Assembly: GCA_946481625.1 (NCBI GenBank)
Contig: CAMLOZ010000015.1
Span: forward strand, 1 to 15,816
Direction: 5' to 3'
DNA length: 15,816 nucleotides
Source: an uncultured Haloferula sp.
GTDB lineage: Bacteria; Verrucomicrobiota; Verrucomicrobiae; Verrucomicrobiales; Akkermansiaceae
Part shown: positions 1 through 7,677 of the stretch, piece by piece
Layout: each line of letters opens with the position of its first letter
Position numbering within the stretch: position 1 is the first letter of the stretch
Made by a program: the position numbers and the translations under genes
Notes under the pieces: model-generated
Database searches by the model: none
What the model saw: the letters and a program-made list of their open reading frames with translations, nothing else
What the model was told of the DNA's origin: nothing

Positions 1-471
1 ATGACCCAGTCCGCATCAAAACCACTGTCCGACCGCGTCACCTTCTCCCGCATCACGAAGGCCGACTTCGACGAACTGGTCGCTCTCCGCATCGCCGCGA
101 TGCGGGAGAGCTTGGAGCGCATCGGCCGCTTCGATCCCGAGCGGGCCCGCGAGCGCTTGCGGAGGTCGTTCCATCCCGAGCACAGTGAATTCGTGGTCCT
201 CGATGGGCAACGCATCGGCTTCTATACCTTCCGTCCCGCTGAAGAGGGCTTCCATTTGGATCACCTCTACATCCATCCCGACCACCAATCCCGCGGGGTT
301 GGCTCTCACGTCATCCTCCGGCTCCTTTCCCGGTCCGATTCCCTGGGGATGACGGTGTGTCTGGGCGCGTTGCGGGACAGTCCTTCGAATCGCTTCTACC
401 AGCGTCACGGCTTCGTTCAGACCGCCGAGGACGCCTGGGATATCCACTACCAGCGGCCAGCCAGCTCCTAA
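1..471 (+). CDS. GNAT-family N-acetyltransferase
   Basis: This predicted cytosolic acetyltransferase would move an acetyl group from acetyl-CoA to an amine on an unknown substrate. The 156-residue length is usual for a single-domain GNAT protein. The acetyl-CoA pyrophosphate-binding motif A is visible as QSRGVGS at residues 96-102, preceded by the beta-4 strand FHLDHLYIHPDH. The C-terminal motif NRFYQRHGF (about 130-138) is also typical of GNAT. The ATG is the first base of the window, so an upstream in-frame start or a ribosome-binding site cannot be judged. It ends only 18 bp from the end of the converging nucleotidyltransferase gene, with no clear hairpin in that gap. The family assignment is firm; the substrate cannot be read from sequence. 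Confidence 0.88.
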   Translation: MTQSASKPLSDRVTFSRITKADFDELVALRIAAMRESLERIGRFDPERARERLRRSFHPEHSEFVVLDGQRIGFYTFRPAEEGFHLDHLYIHPDHQSRGVGSHVILRLLSRSDSLGMTVCLGALRDSPSNRFYQRHGFVQTAEDAWDIHYQRPASS

Positions 472-489
472 AAACCCCCGACCCGGCCG

Positions 490-2307
490 CTAGCCCCGGA
501 CTTCGTCCCTCACCCGCACCAGCAAGGCATTGACCTCGTCCCTGTCCGGCTGATCGGGAAGCGCCGACTCCTCGAACGCTTCCTGCACCTCCACGAGCTG
601 CCGTTCGGCCCGGGACACGAGGTCTTCATACTCGAATTCCCCCGCCCGCACCCGGAGCAGGAAATCCCGGTTCGGCCGCCGCACCCGCAGCACCCCTTCC
701 CGCGCGATCTCCCCGGCCATGTCCAGCAGCCGCAGCGTGTGCATCAGGTTCTTCGAATCGTAGCCGCGGCCGTGCTGCGCGTTTGTCGCGTAGCGCTCCG
801 GATTTCGCTGGCCGACCCACTCCCAGTATTCGCGGTGCGCCTTGCAGTGCGCTTGGAACGCATCCTGGTTGAAGTGCATCCACGCCACCGGCACGGCTTC
901 CTTCGTCACGCTGCTGAAGATCAGCGCGTCCGGATCCTTCGGCGAAACCAGGCCGCGCGATTCGCTACGGGGATCATCGTAGATCGCGTACATTCCCGCC
1001 GCATGCTGCACCGCCGTCAGGCTGCACCGCTTCGGATCGATCCCCCGCGCGCCCAACCATTCCAAGACCGGCACGCTCCCTTGCCCTTCCGGCACGTGGC
1101 AGAAATCCAGCATCGCCCGGCGTTGCTCGGGCTGGGGATTCACGATCTTCTTGTTCAGCCCGCGCGCCTTGCGGATCTGCCCCATGGCGTATTCGCCGAA
1201 GGTCCTCGCGCACAGCTTGGAAAGGAACACCCCGGGGCGCAGCAGGTCGAACGCCGGATGCCGATGCCGGATGCAGTCCCCGGACATCGCCAGCAGTTCC
1301 AGCGCGTTCGGATTGTTCCGCAGCAGGAGCGCCACGAAGTGCCCCAATTCGTAATACACCTCGTCCCCGCGCTCGTCGGACACCTGCTCGATCTCTTCCA
1401 GCCCCAGCAGGAATTCCGGCGGTGCCGCGAAGACCCCGCGACGGTCTTCATCCGAGTGCTCGAGATTCGTTCCATAGGCCCGGCTTCCTGCCACGGCATC
1501 CAACAGGAGCAGATCGGGCTTCCTCACCCTCTCCAAGGTGAAATCGGAAGCCCGGGGAATCTGCCGCAAGCGGCGGATCTCGTCCCGGGACAGGCGGTCC
1601 AGCGCGGCTCCGTCACCACTTCCTTCCGGCAAATCGATCCGCTCCTCCAGCGCTTGCTTGAGAAAGACGTCGAGCACGTCGATCCGCTCCATCCGCGCGC
1701 TCTCCGCGGTGCGTGCCTTGTGCGCCAGCAGCTCCGGAACCAAGGACTGCACCCCCGGCGGGGCGGAGGGAACGAGATCGTCGAAAGGCACCGGGGGAAT
1801 CCCCTTCCCCGCGGAGATCCAGCGGGCGCACAGCACGGATCGAAGGGCATACAGGTAGTCCTTCGCCCGCACCTTCTCCGCCTGCAGCTTCCCCAGCACC
1901 ATCTGTCGGGCCAGGCCGATGTAGTGTTCGCGCGAGGACCGGGGCGAAAATACGGCCCGCGCCGTACTTTGCCAGCGTTCCCGGAATCCCGGCTCGCAGC
2001 GGTAAACCACCGGCGAATGTAGCCACTCCACCAGCGCCCCGTTCGACTTCCCGAGCAAGCGCGCCGCCTTTCGCACGTCCCAACCGCCGGCATCCAGTTC
2101 GTTCTCCAACGGAAGCTCGATCGTGTCCGCCTTGTCCCACACCGACACGTAGTCGTTTTCGGGGCGAACGAACAGGAAGCGGATGTCATAGTCGCTGTCC
2201 GGCGAGGCGAATCCCCATGCCCGGCTCCCCGACTCGCAGGCATACACGATCCTCACACCGTACCGCGCCTCGATTCTCGTCAACAACTCGCCGATCTCCC
2301 CGTTCAT
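490..2307 (-). CDS. Tandem RlaP-type (PF10127) nucleotidyltransferase
   Basis: This 605-residue protein carries two consecutive DNA-polymerase-beta-like nucleotidyltransferase domains of the RlaP/YcgL type (COG3541). Domain 1 starts with GSRAWG at 27-32, followed by the metal-binding pair SDYDIR (D39, D41) and a GWD motif near D77. Domain 2 repeats the pattern with GSRAYG at 274-279 and SDEDRRGV (D286, D288). The middle and tail are helical and Arg/Glu-rich. I chose the ATG at 2305-2307 because the open frame upstream translates intergenic repeat and terminator DNA. RlaP proteins were named as RNA-ligase-associated polymerases, but no RNA ligase or kinase lies in this window. The substrate (RNA end, protein or small molecule) is unknown. 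Both active-site pairs appear intact, so neither half looks like a dead copy. Confidence 0.85.
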   Translation of the reverse strand: MNGEIGELLTRIEARYGVRIVYACESGSRAWGFASPDSDYDIRFLFVRPENDYVSVWDKADTIELPLENELDAGGWDVRKAARLLGKSNGALVEWLHSPVVYRCEPGFRERWQSTARAVFSPRSSREHYIGLARQMVLGKLQAEKVRAKDYLYALRSVLCARWISAGKGIPPVPFDDLVPSAPPGVQSLVPELLAHKARTAESARMERIDVLDVFLKQALEERIDLPEGSGDGAALDRLSRDEIRRLRQIPRASDFTLERVRKPDLLLLDAVAGSRAYGTNLEHSDEDRRGVFAAPPEFLLGLEEIEQVSDERGDEVYYELGHFVALLLRNNPNALELLAMSGDCIRHRHPAFDLLRPGVFLSKLCARTFGEYAMGQIRKARGLNKKIVNPQPEQRRAMLDFCHVPEGQGSVPVLEWLGARGIDPKRCSLTAVQHAAGMYAIYDDPRSESRGLVSPKDPDALIFSSVTKEAVPVAWMHFNQDAFQAHCKAHREYWEWVGQRNPERYATNAQHGRGYDSKNLMHTLRLLDMAGEIAREGVLRVRRPNRDFLLRVRAGEFEYEDLVSRAERQLVEVQEAFEESALPDQPDRDEVNALLVRVRDEVRG

Positions 2308-2386
2308 CCGGGCGCACGCTGCCCGGATCGAAAGCCGGACGCAAACGCCAAACCTCTCCAACTCACTCCCGGCGCAGCCGCACTTC

Positions 2387-2416
2387 GATTGATGATTGGA
2401 AGATTTGTGATTGGTG
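2387..2416 (-). repeat. 30-bp CAATC-rich intergenic repeat, copy 1
   Basis: Read on the minus strand, this segment begins CACCAATCAC and consists of degenerate CAATCA-type units. It matches the element at 14620-14649 at 25 of 30 positions. It lies between the terminator at 2422-2478 and the start of the nucleotidyltransferase gene, inside that gene's probable 5' untranslated region. Function is unknown; it may be a dispersed short repeat or a promoter-proximal element. Confidence 0.5.
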
Positions 2417-2421
2417 CTTGT

Positions 2422-2478
2422 AAAAAAATACCACGGCCGGTTCAGGGTTAAACCCAAGAAACCCCTCACCGGCCGTGG
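2422..2478 (-). terminator. Intrinsic terminator after the HAD phosphatase gene
   Basis: On the minus strand a perfect 11-bp stem (CCACGGCCGGT paired with ACCGGCCGTGG, at 2468-2478 and 2431-2441) is followed by TATTTTTTT. The 26-nt loop is long and contains a small inner inverted repeat (GGGTT/AACCC, 2445-2455). It lies about 80 bp after the HAD stop codon and upstream of the nucleotidyltransferase gene, so the two minus-strand genes are probably separate transcripts. Confidence 0.75.
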
Positions 2479-2556
2479 CGAGCCGCGATGGACAGACAGT
2501 CAAACCCAAGAAAACCGCCTATCCACCGCGGACCATCCGCTAACCAAGGAAAGCTC

Positions 2557-3357
2557 TCATTGTGCCAATGCAGCGGGCATTTTATCGAAAATGAATTCGT
2601 CCGGGATCATGCCCACGTGATCCACAACAATGTCCGGCTGATAGGCGAACTTCTTCAGGTCCTGCCGACGCGTCCCGCCGCTCAGTACCAGCACGCTGCG
2701 GTAGCCCATCTGTACTGCCCCGAGGATGTCCGTCTCCATGGTGTCACCCACCATGATCACTTCATCCGTGCGCAGGCCCATCTCCTTCCGCGCCACCCTC
2801 ATCATGATCGGGCTCGGCTTGCCAACGGAGAACGCCTGCACGCCGGTGGCCCTTTCGATCATCGCGACGATCGCACCGCATCCCGGCCGGATGCCTTGGT
2901 CGGTCGGGCAATTCGGGTCGATGTTCGTTGCGATCAGCCGCGCGCCTTTCTCGACGAGGCGCACGCCGCGCTCGATCATCTCGAAGGTGAGCGTGCGGCC
3001 TTCGCCGACGACCACGAAATCGGCATCGTCATCTACCACGGTCAGGCCGTTGCGGTGCAGCGCCGCGGCCAAACCGTGTTCGCCGATGACGTAGGCGGTG
3101 CCATCCGGCTTCTGGGAAGCGAGGAAGCGCGCCGTCGCCATCGCACAGGTGAAGACTTCGTTCTCGCTCGCCTCGATGCCGAGACGGCGGAGCTTCAATG
3201 CCACATCGCGGCGTGCCCGCTGCGAGTTGTTCGTCAGGAAACGGAACGGAATCCCGTGATTCCGTAACCGGGTGATGAAGTCGGACGCACCGGGCACCAA
3301 CCGGGAACCCCGGTAGATGACCCCGTCCATATCGAGTAAGAATCCAACACGTGCCAT
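2557..3357 (-). CDS. HAD-IIA (NagD-like) phosphatase
   Basis: This 266-residue cytosolic phosphatase belongs to the HAD subfamily IIA, which includes NagD and related nucleotide or sugar-phosphate phosphatases. All core motifs are present: motif I LLDMDGVIYRG with nucleophile D9 and acid/base D11, motif II TNNS at 42-45, the motif III lysine in GKPSP (K180), and motif IV GDTMETD (204-210) binding magnesium. The cap between them is the alpha/beta type expected for IIA. I placed the start at ATG 3355-3357 because family members begin only a few residues before motif I; the longer frame adds Gly/Pro-rich sequence without family character. No convincing Shine-Dalgarno is seen. It is followed by the terminator at 2422-2478. 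Substrate is uncertain. Confidence 0.9.
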   Translation of the reverse strand: MARVGFLLDMDGVIYRGSRLVPGASDFITRLRNHGIPFRFLTNNSQRARRDVALKLRRLGIEASENEVFTCAMATARFLASQKPDGTAYVIGEHGLAAALHRNGLTVVDDDADFVVVGEGRTLTFEMIERGVRLVEKGARLIATNIDPNCPTDQGIRPGCGAIVAMIERATGVQAFSVGKPSPIMMRVARKEMGLRTDEVIMVGDTMETDILGAVQMGYRSVLVLSGGTRRQDLKKFAYQPDIVVDHVGMIPDEFIFDKMPAALAQ

Positions 3358-3763
3358 GCCCCCGGACCTAGCGGCTGGCATGCCACCGCCACCGGGGGAC
3401 CGCGGCAGCGGCTGAGACGGTCTCATGCCGCCGCCGAATTCCTGTGATCGGATTGAATGTTACGATACATTAGCGAATCGATCCTGCGATTTCGCACCGG
3501 ACGACTAAACGCAGCGGCCATTCGTGCGGTTACTCCGCTCGTCAGATGGTCCGCACCGTCGTCCGTGCGACCGAGCCGGGCTCCGGCTCGTCCGCCTACC
3601 GTAGGCGCGCTTGTAAAAGCGCGGGAGCAGTTCCGCGGGCAGTCCCACCCGAGGAGTTCAGAGAACGGCAACGCCGTCCCCCGATATAGCCGGGTAAACC
3701 CGGGAAAATAACCAACCTCGAAGAGATTGCCCAGGTTCCCGGATGCCCGCGAATTCCTCCCAT
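3358..3763. other. 406-bp non-coding stretch with multiple hairpins
   Basis: No convincing gene lies between the PVC gene and the HAD gene, both on the minus strand. The open frames here are short and have no family character. The stretch instead holds a series of perfect inverted repeats, entered separately at 3572-3623, plus smaller ones at 3665-3677 (ACGGC/GCCGT) and 3690-3703 (CCGGGT/ACCCGG). No T-rich tract follows these stems, so none is a standard terminator for the PVC gene. A structured RNA or a dispersed palindromic element both remain possible. Confidence 0.5.
3572..3623. repeat. Array of three adjacent perfect hairpins
   Basis: Three perfect stems follow each other almost without spacing. 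The first has arms CGAGCCGG/CCGGCTCG with loop GCT (3572-3590). The second has arms CGCCTAC/GTAGGCG around a single C (3593-3607). The third has arms CGCGCTT/AAGCGCG with loop GTAA (3606-3623), which would be a GNRA tetraloop if transcribed from the plus strand. Stems two and three share two bases, so they would compete or stack. Confidence 0.6.
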
Positions 3764-6700
3764 CTATTTGAAAGGATGCTCCTTTAGAAGCTCCTCGGCT
3801 TTCAAAGGCGGCACCTTGTCTTTGATCGACTCTCGCACCTTCGCCACCGTCTCCGGCTTCACTGCGGGTGCTTGATTACCGAAACTGTTCCGTACGTAGG
3901 TCAGCACGCCGGCAACCTCGCGATCGTTGAGGATCAGGCCCAGCGGTGTCATCGGTGGCACGCTCGGATTGTCCCCGTACTTCTGCCCCTTCACCGTGAT
4001 CGGTCCCGTCAGGCCCAGCAAGGTGAGCTTGATCAGGCGCTCCTCGTCACCGGCAACCCATTCGCTGCCATCCAGCGGCGGATAGATTCCGGCCTGCCCC
4101 TTTCCGTCCGGCTGGTGGCAGGTGAAGCAATGGGCGTCGCGGCCGTACACCTCCTTGCCAAGCCGCCAGAGCTCCAACTCCGCTGGAGGAAGCTTCGGCT
4201 CGGGGGCTTCCTTTGGAGCCTCCTCCGCTTCCAGCTTGAGCTTGCCCGCAAGATAGTCCGCCGCGCGCTGGTTGTTGGAGAGATCGAGCTTTCCTTCCTT
4301 CTTCAGCAGCTCGATGTCATCCTTCAACGTGAGGAAGGCTGTCTTGATCGCTTCCGGCATCCACTTGTCGATCGGATGCTTCAACACCTCCAGCGCGATC
4401 CGTGCGCCATCCGCGTTGTCCATCCATGACGCGGCCGCAAGCGCTTCCAGCCGCACCTGCGGATGCCCGTCGTTCGCCGCCTTCATCAGAAGGGCCGCAT
4501 GATCCGGGACCTTCCGCCACGAATGGCGCAGCACTTCCACCGCCGCTGCCCGTGCCTGGTGAGCCTTCGCGTTCAAGCATTGGTCCAACAGATCATGATC
4601 GATCCGGTTCTGCGCCCAGGTCGCCCACATCGCCTCGGCGACATGGTGTTCGTAGCGCGGGTCCGCCTTGTCCAGGGTGGCTACCCAAGCCTTCGCGGCC
4701 GGCACGACGATCTCCGGCTTGTGCCCGCGCAATTCGCGGCGCACGCGGTAGCGGGTGCGGTACTCCGGCTCCTTAAGCAGGGAGAAAAGCTGCGGGATCT
4801 CCGCTCCGGAAATGCTCGCGGGCTTCACGGTCGGCCGCGACTTGTGGGTGATCCGGTAGATGCGCCCGTGTGTCTTGCCGCGGTTCGGATCGCGTGCCGA
4901 GTGCTGCATGTGTCCGATCAGCGCGTTGTGCCAGTCCGTGAGGTACAGCGAGCCGTCCGGGGCGAATTCCAGATCCGCCGGGCGGAAATTGGGGTCGGAG
5001 GAAGTCACCAGGTCGCCGATGTGCTTGCCGGAGAACCCCCCGCCGTCTTGCCAGATTTCGTGGATGCTCGTGCCAAGGAACCCGATCGAGTTGTTCGTCA
5101 TGAACCCGCCCTGCAATTCGTCCGGGAAGTGTCGCGATGAGATGAACTCGGCACCCGCCGTCGGACGCGCCCGCTTCGGCGCGAACTCCGCGATCTTACC
5201 CGTCTCGTGGCTGAAGGGTGCCTTGATCGAAATCGGCAACGCCCACCAGTTGTTGCCGCCGGAGGCATCGGCGATGAAGCATTGCTGCCAGTCGTCGAAG
5301 GCGATGCCCCACGGGTTGTTGAAGTAGGTCTGCACGTAGCGCTCCAAGCGCCATGATTTCGGATCGAAGCGCCAGATGCCGCCCCCCGTGCAGCGCCGCG
5401 GACCGTAGGGCGTCTCGACCTGTGAATGCAGAAACACGCCCTCGCCCATGTAGATCGCCCCGGCGGAGTCCGACGAGAAGGCGTGGATCGCGTGGTGCGT
5501 GTCGTGCGGGTCGAAGCCGTGCAGCAGATACTCTCGGCGGTCCGCCTTGTCGTCGCCATCCGAATCCCGCAGCAGCATCAGGTTCGGCTCCTGGGAGACA
5601 TACACACCCTCCGGTGCCAGCTCGATGCCGATCGGCAGGTGCAGTTTGTCCGCGAAGACCGTCTGCTTGTCCGCCCGGTGGTCGCCGTCGGTGTCTTCAA
5701 GGATCAGGATCTTGTCATCCGGCATCGGATCGCCCGGCCGGTAGTGTGGATACGAAGGCATCGTGCAGACCCACAGCCGGCCTTTGTTGTCGAAGGTCAT
5801 CTGCATCGGGTTCGCGATGTCCGGGAAGTCTTCTTCGGAAGCGAAGAGCCCGATCTCAAAGCCGTCCATCAGCTTGAAGGATTTCAAAGCCTCCTTCTCG
5901 CGCAGGTACTTGATCGGATTGTTGAAGTTGGTCGTGACCGGATCGAGCTTCCGCGTCTTCGCATCCTCCTCCTCAAGCTTCGGGGGTTCGTTCTTGAGTA
6001 TGCGCCAGATCGCGAGGTCCCGATTCACGGTCATCTCGCGGATCTTCTCGATCTCCTGGGGATAATTGAAGTCTCCGTAGGGCTTCCAGCGCCGCCCGTA
6101 GGCATGGACCCCGTTGAGCATCCGGTGGTCGTTGTGCCAGAACCACGACTTCTCGATCACCATCTGCCGGACCCGGTCGGGGTTCGTGGCCAAGGTCATT
6201 TGCTCCTGCTGGTAGAGCGCGTTGGCCAGCACCGTCGAGATCCGCCGGTCGCCCAGGTCGTTGAGCGAGAATCCGTTGATCGTCAGAGGCTCCTTGATCT
6301 CGTCGTAGAGCTTCTTGCTCGGCTCCATGAGGTCGATGAAGCCCGCTCCACGCGCCGCCGCCACCTGCTTGATGACCTCGGAGTACATCGCGAGGTTCTC
6401 GTTCTCCTTCTTCCCGTCCGGCAGGTCGTAGTACTGCGTCAGGTCTTCGAAGCTGATCGGTGAAACCAGCACCAGCCGCGGCGCGCTGCGGCCATTGTAC
6501 TTTTGCGCCAGCGTGTGCGTGACAAAGGCATCCAGTTCGGCGCGGAACTTCGTCACTCCTCCGGGACCGTCGAAGGACTCGTTGAAGCCGAAGAAGGCCA
6601 GGATCGTGTCCGCCTTGCACACCGTCAGCCATTCGTCCTCGGACGGATAGTGGCCCTCGCCCTTGTGCTTCGCCAGTTCGGGCCGGAACTTCTCCGCTCC

Positions 6701-6967
6701 CTCGAAGGCCCACGGTGTTTTCCGCCCGGCCCGCGGCCGGTAGGCCGGCGTGTCACCGGGGAAGCACATGTTGCGGATCGTCAACCGGTGCTCGGGATAG
6801 CGCAGGTGCAGCTCGGTCTCGAAATTCCCGAAGTACTGCATCCTCTCGCCCAGACCGTTGCCGATCATCACGATGTGCTCGTCCTTCACCGGGGCTTGGA
6901 AAACCGGGCCCGCCTGGAGCAGCAACGGGGCGGAAACCAGCGCGAAAAGTAGGGATCGGATCTTCAT
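3764..6967 (-). CDS. PVC-type haem-binding protein: SGNH-like, propeller, HEAT, cytochrome c
   Basis: This 1067-residue exported protein combines four parts. A signal peptide (MKIRSLLFALVSAPLLLQAG) is followed by an SGNH/GDSL-like domain (about 30-290). A beta-propeller of the PVC membrane-bound-dehydrogenase family (TIGR02604 type, about 367-715) carries two acidic calcium-like loops, DTDGDHRAD near 424 and DSDGDDKAD near 467. HEAT-like helices (about 715-880) lead to a c-type cytochrome domain with haem motif CFTCH at 947-951 and probable axial Met in PPMTP (M1006). The SGNH part has Asn37 where the catalytic Ser is expected and Ser234 at the His position, although N129 (FFGFNES) is kept. 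I chose ATG 6965-6967 because it opens the signal peptide; ATG 6992-6994 is an alternative. It is divergent from the DUF1080 gene. A role in periplasmic sugar oxidation is inference. Confidence 0.88.
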   Translation of the reverse strand: MKIRSLLFALVSAPLLLQAGPVFQAPVKDEHIVMIGNGLGERMQYFGNFETELHLRYPEHRLTIRNMCFPGDTPAYRPRAGRKTPWAFEGAEKFRPELAKHKGEGHYPSEDEWLTVCKADTILAFFGFNESFDGPGGVTKFRAELDAFVTHTLAQKYNGRSAPRLVLVSPISFEDLTQYYDLPDGKKENENLAMYSEVIKQVAAARGAGFIDLMEPSKKLYDEIKEPLTINGFSLNDLGDRRISTVLANALYQQEQMTLATNPDRVRQMVIEKSWFWHNDHRMLNGVHAYGRRWKPYGDFNYPQEIEKIREMTVNRDLAIWRILKNEPPKLEEEDAKTRKLDPVTTNFNNPIKYLREKEALKSFKLMDGFEIGLFASEEDFPDIANPMQMTFDNKGRLWVCTMPSYPHYRPGDPMPDDKILILEDTDGDHRADKQTVFADKLHLPIGIELAPEGVYVSQEPNLMLLRDSDGDDKADRREYLLHGFDPHDTHHAIHAFSSDSAGAIYMGEGVFLHSQVETPYGPRRCTGGGIWRFDPKSWRLERYVQTYFNNPWGIAFDDWQQCFIADASGGNNWWALPISIKAPFSHETGKIAEFAPKRARPTAGAEFISSRHFPDELQGGFMTNNSIGFLGTSIHEIWQDGGGFSGKHIGDLVTSSDPNFRPADLEFAPDGSLYLTDWHNALIGHMQHSARDPNRGKTHGRIYRITHKSRPTVKPASISGAEIPQLFSLLKEPEYRTRYRVRRELRGHKPEIVVPAAKAWVATLDKADPRYEHHVAEAMWATWAQNRIDHDLLDQCLNAKAHQARAAAVEVLRHSWRKVPDHAALLMKAANDGHPQVRLEALAAASWMDNADGARIALEVLKHPIDKWMPEAIKTAFLTLKDDIELLKKEGKLDLSNNQRAADYLAGKLKLEAEEAPKEAPEPKLPPAELELWRLGKEVYGRDAHCFTCHQPDGKGQAGIYPPLDGSEWVAGDEERLIKLTLLGLTGPITVKGQKYGDNPSVPPMTPLGLILNDREVAGVLTYVRNSFGNQAPAVKPETVAKVRESIKDKVPPLKAEELLKEHPFK

Positions 6968-6980
6968 GCCAATGGAGTTG

Positions 6981-7073
6981 CCGGGCACGCTCATACCAAC
7001 AAATCCGCGGATTTCTGTCCTTTTGTCCGATTTTGTTGGTTTCATTTTGTCACCGTGGTGCCCCGGGCACGCT
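6981..7073. promoter_or_regulatory. Divergent intergenic region with palindromes and a direct repeat
   Basis: The gap between the divergent PVC and DUF1080 genes holds several symmetrical elements. There is a perfect 14-bp palindrome AAATCCGCGGATTT (7001-7014). A 9-bp inverted repeat ACCAACAAA/TTTGTTGGT (6995-7003 and 7032-7040) extends to 11 bp with one bulge. An inverted repeat GTGCCC-C-GGGCAC lies at 7058-7070. The 11-mer CCGGGCACGCT occurs twice in direct orientation, at 6981 and 7063. This suggests operator sites for shared control of both genes. Clear -35/-10 boxes could not be assigned, so regulation is inferred from symmetry only. Confidence 0.4.
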
Positions 7074-7107
7074 TGCAAGGTTTCCCCACCGCCCGCAATC
7101 TGCAATC

Positions 7108-7677
7108 ATGAGATTCATCCGATTCGTCATCGCCATCTTCTCCCTGTCGGCGGCTCCGTCCTTCGCCGGCGAGTGGCAGGATCTTTTCAACGGCCGCGAT
7201 CTCGAAGGCTGGGAAGCCCAGTCGAAGGCCGACTGGCGCGTCGAAGGCGGAGCCATCGTCGTCGAAAGAGGCAAGGACGGCCTCCTCACCACCCGCGGCA
7301 CCTACCGCGACTTCGAGCTCGAGATCGACATCCGCTCCGGCGACGACACCGAAAGCGGCGTCCTCCTCGCCTCCCCGAAGGAGGTCGCCGATCCCGGCAG
7401 CGAGTGCTATGAAGTCAACATCGCCCCCACCTCCAACGCCTACCCGACCGGAAGCTTGGCCGGCAGAATGCGTTCCACCGATCCAAGCGACTCCCCCGAC
7501 TGGCGCCGACTCCGCGTGAAAGTCGAGGCCGGCAAGATCGAAGTCTGGCTCGAAGGCAAAAAGGTCATCGACTATAAGGACCGCCGTCCTCTCGGATCGG
7601 GTCATATCGCTTTACAGTTCAAGCGCGGCCGCGCCGAGTTCCGCAACATCCGCATCAAGAAACTCGACCTCCCGTGA
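7108..7677 (+). CDS. Secreted DUF1080 protein (3-keto-disaccharide hydrolase-type)
   Basis: This 189-residue protein has a signal peptide (MRFIRFVIAIFSLSAAPSFA, likely cleaved before GEW) and one DUF1080 domain (PF06439), a concanavalin-like beta-sandwich. Family hallmarks are visible: WQDLFNGRDLEGWE at the start of the mature protein, the FELEIDIRSGDDTESGVLL strand pair, and the C-terminal GHIALQFKRGRAEFRNIRIKKL. DUF1080 proteins include hydrolases acting on 3-keto sugars and are greatly expanded in Planctomycetota and Verrucomicrobiota. ATG 7108-7110 is chosen because it starts the signal peptide; no Shine-Dalgarno is obvious. It is divergent from the PVC cytochrome gene, and its stop codon overlaps the next gene's start. 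Exact substrate is unknown. Confidence 0.88.
   Translation: MRFIRFVIAIFSLSAAPSFAGEWQDLFNGRDLEGWEAQSKADWRVEGGAIVVERGKDGLLTTRGTYRDFELEIDIRSGDDTESGVLLASPKEVADPGSECYEVNIAPTSNAYPTGSLAGRMRSTDPSDSPDWRRLRVKVEAGKIEVWLEGKKVIDYKDRRPLGSGHIALQFKRGRAEFRNIRIKKLDLP

Noticed and set aside
739..2022. 427-codon plus-strand open frame
   Set aside because: It is antisense to the nucleotidyltransferase gene; the protein is Arg/Pro/His-rich without any motif.
2308..2469. 54-residue N-terminal extension of the nucleotidyltransferase
   Set aside because: It translates the terminator hairpin and the CAATC repeat, has no family character, and the conserved domain starts right after the internal ATG at 2305-2307.
3423..3711. 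Short open frames of 82-84 codons on both strands
   Set aside because: They read through the inverted repeats and have no start context, domain or codon pattern of a real gene.
3358..3763. tmRNA or RNase P RNA
   Set aside because: Size and hairpins fit loosely, but I found no tRNA-like end, no GGTTCRA-type arm, no tag frame, and none of the conserved RNase P core motifs on either strand.
5426..6463. 345-codon plus-strand open frame
   Set aside because: It is antisense to the PVC gene and shows only Val/Arg/Leu-rich shadow composition.
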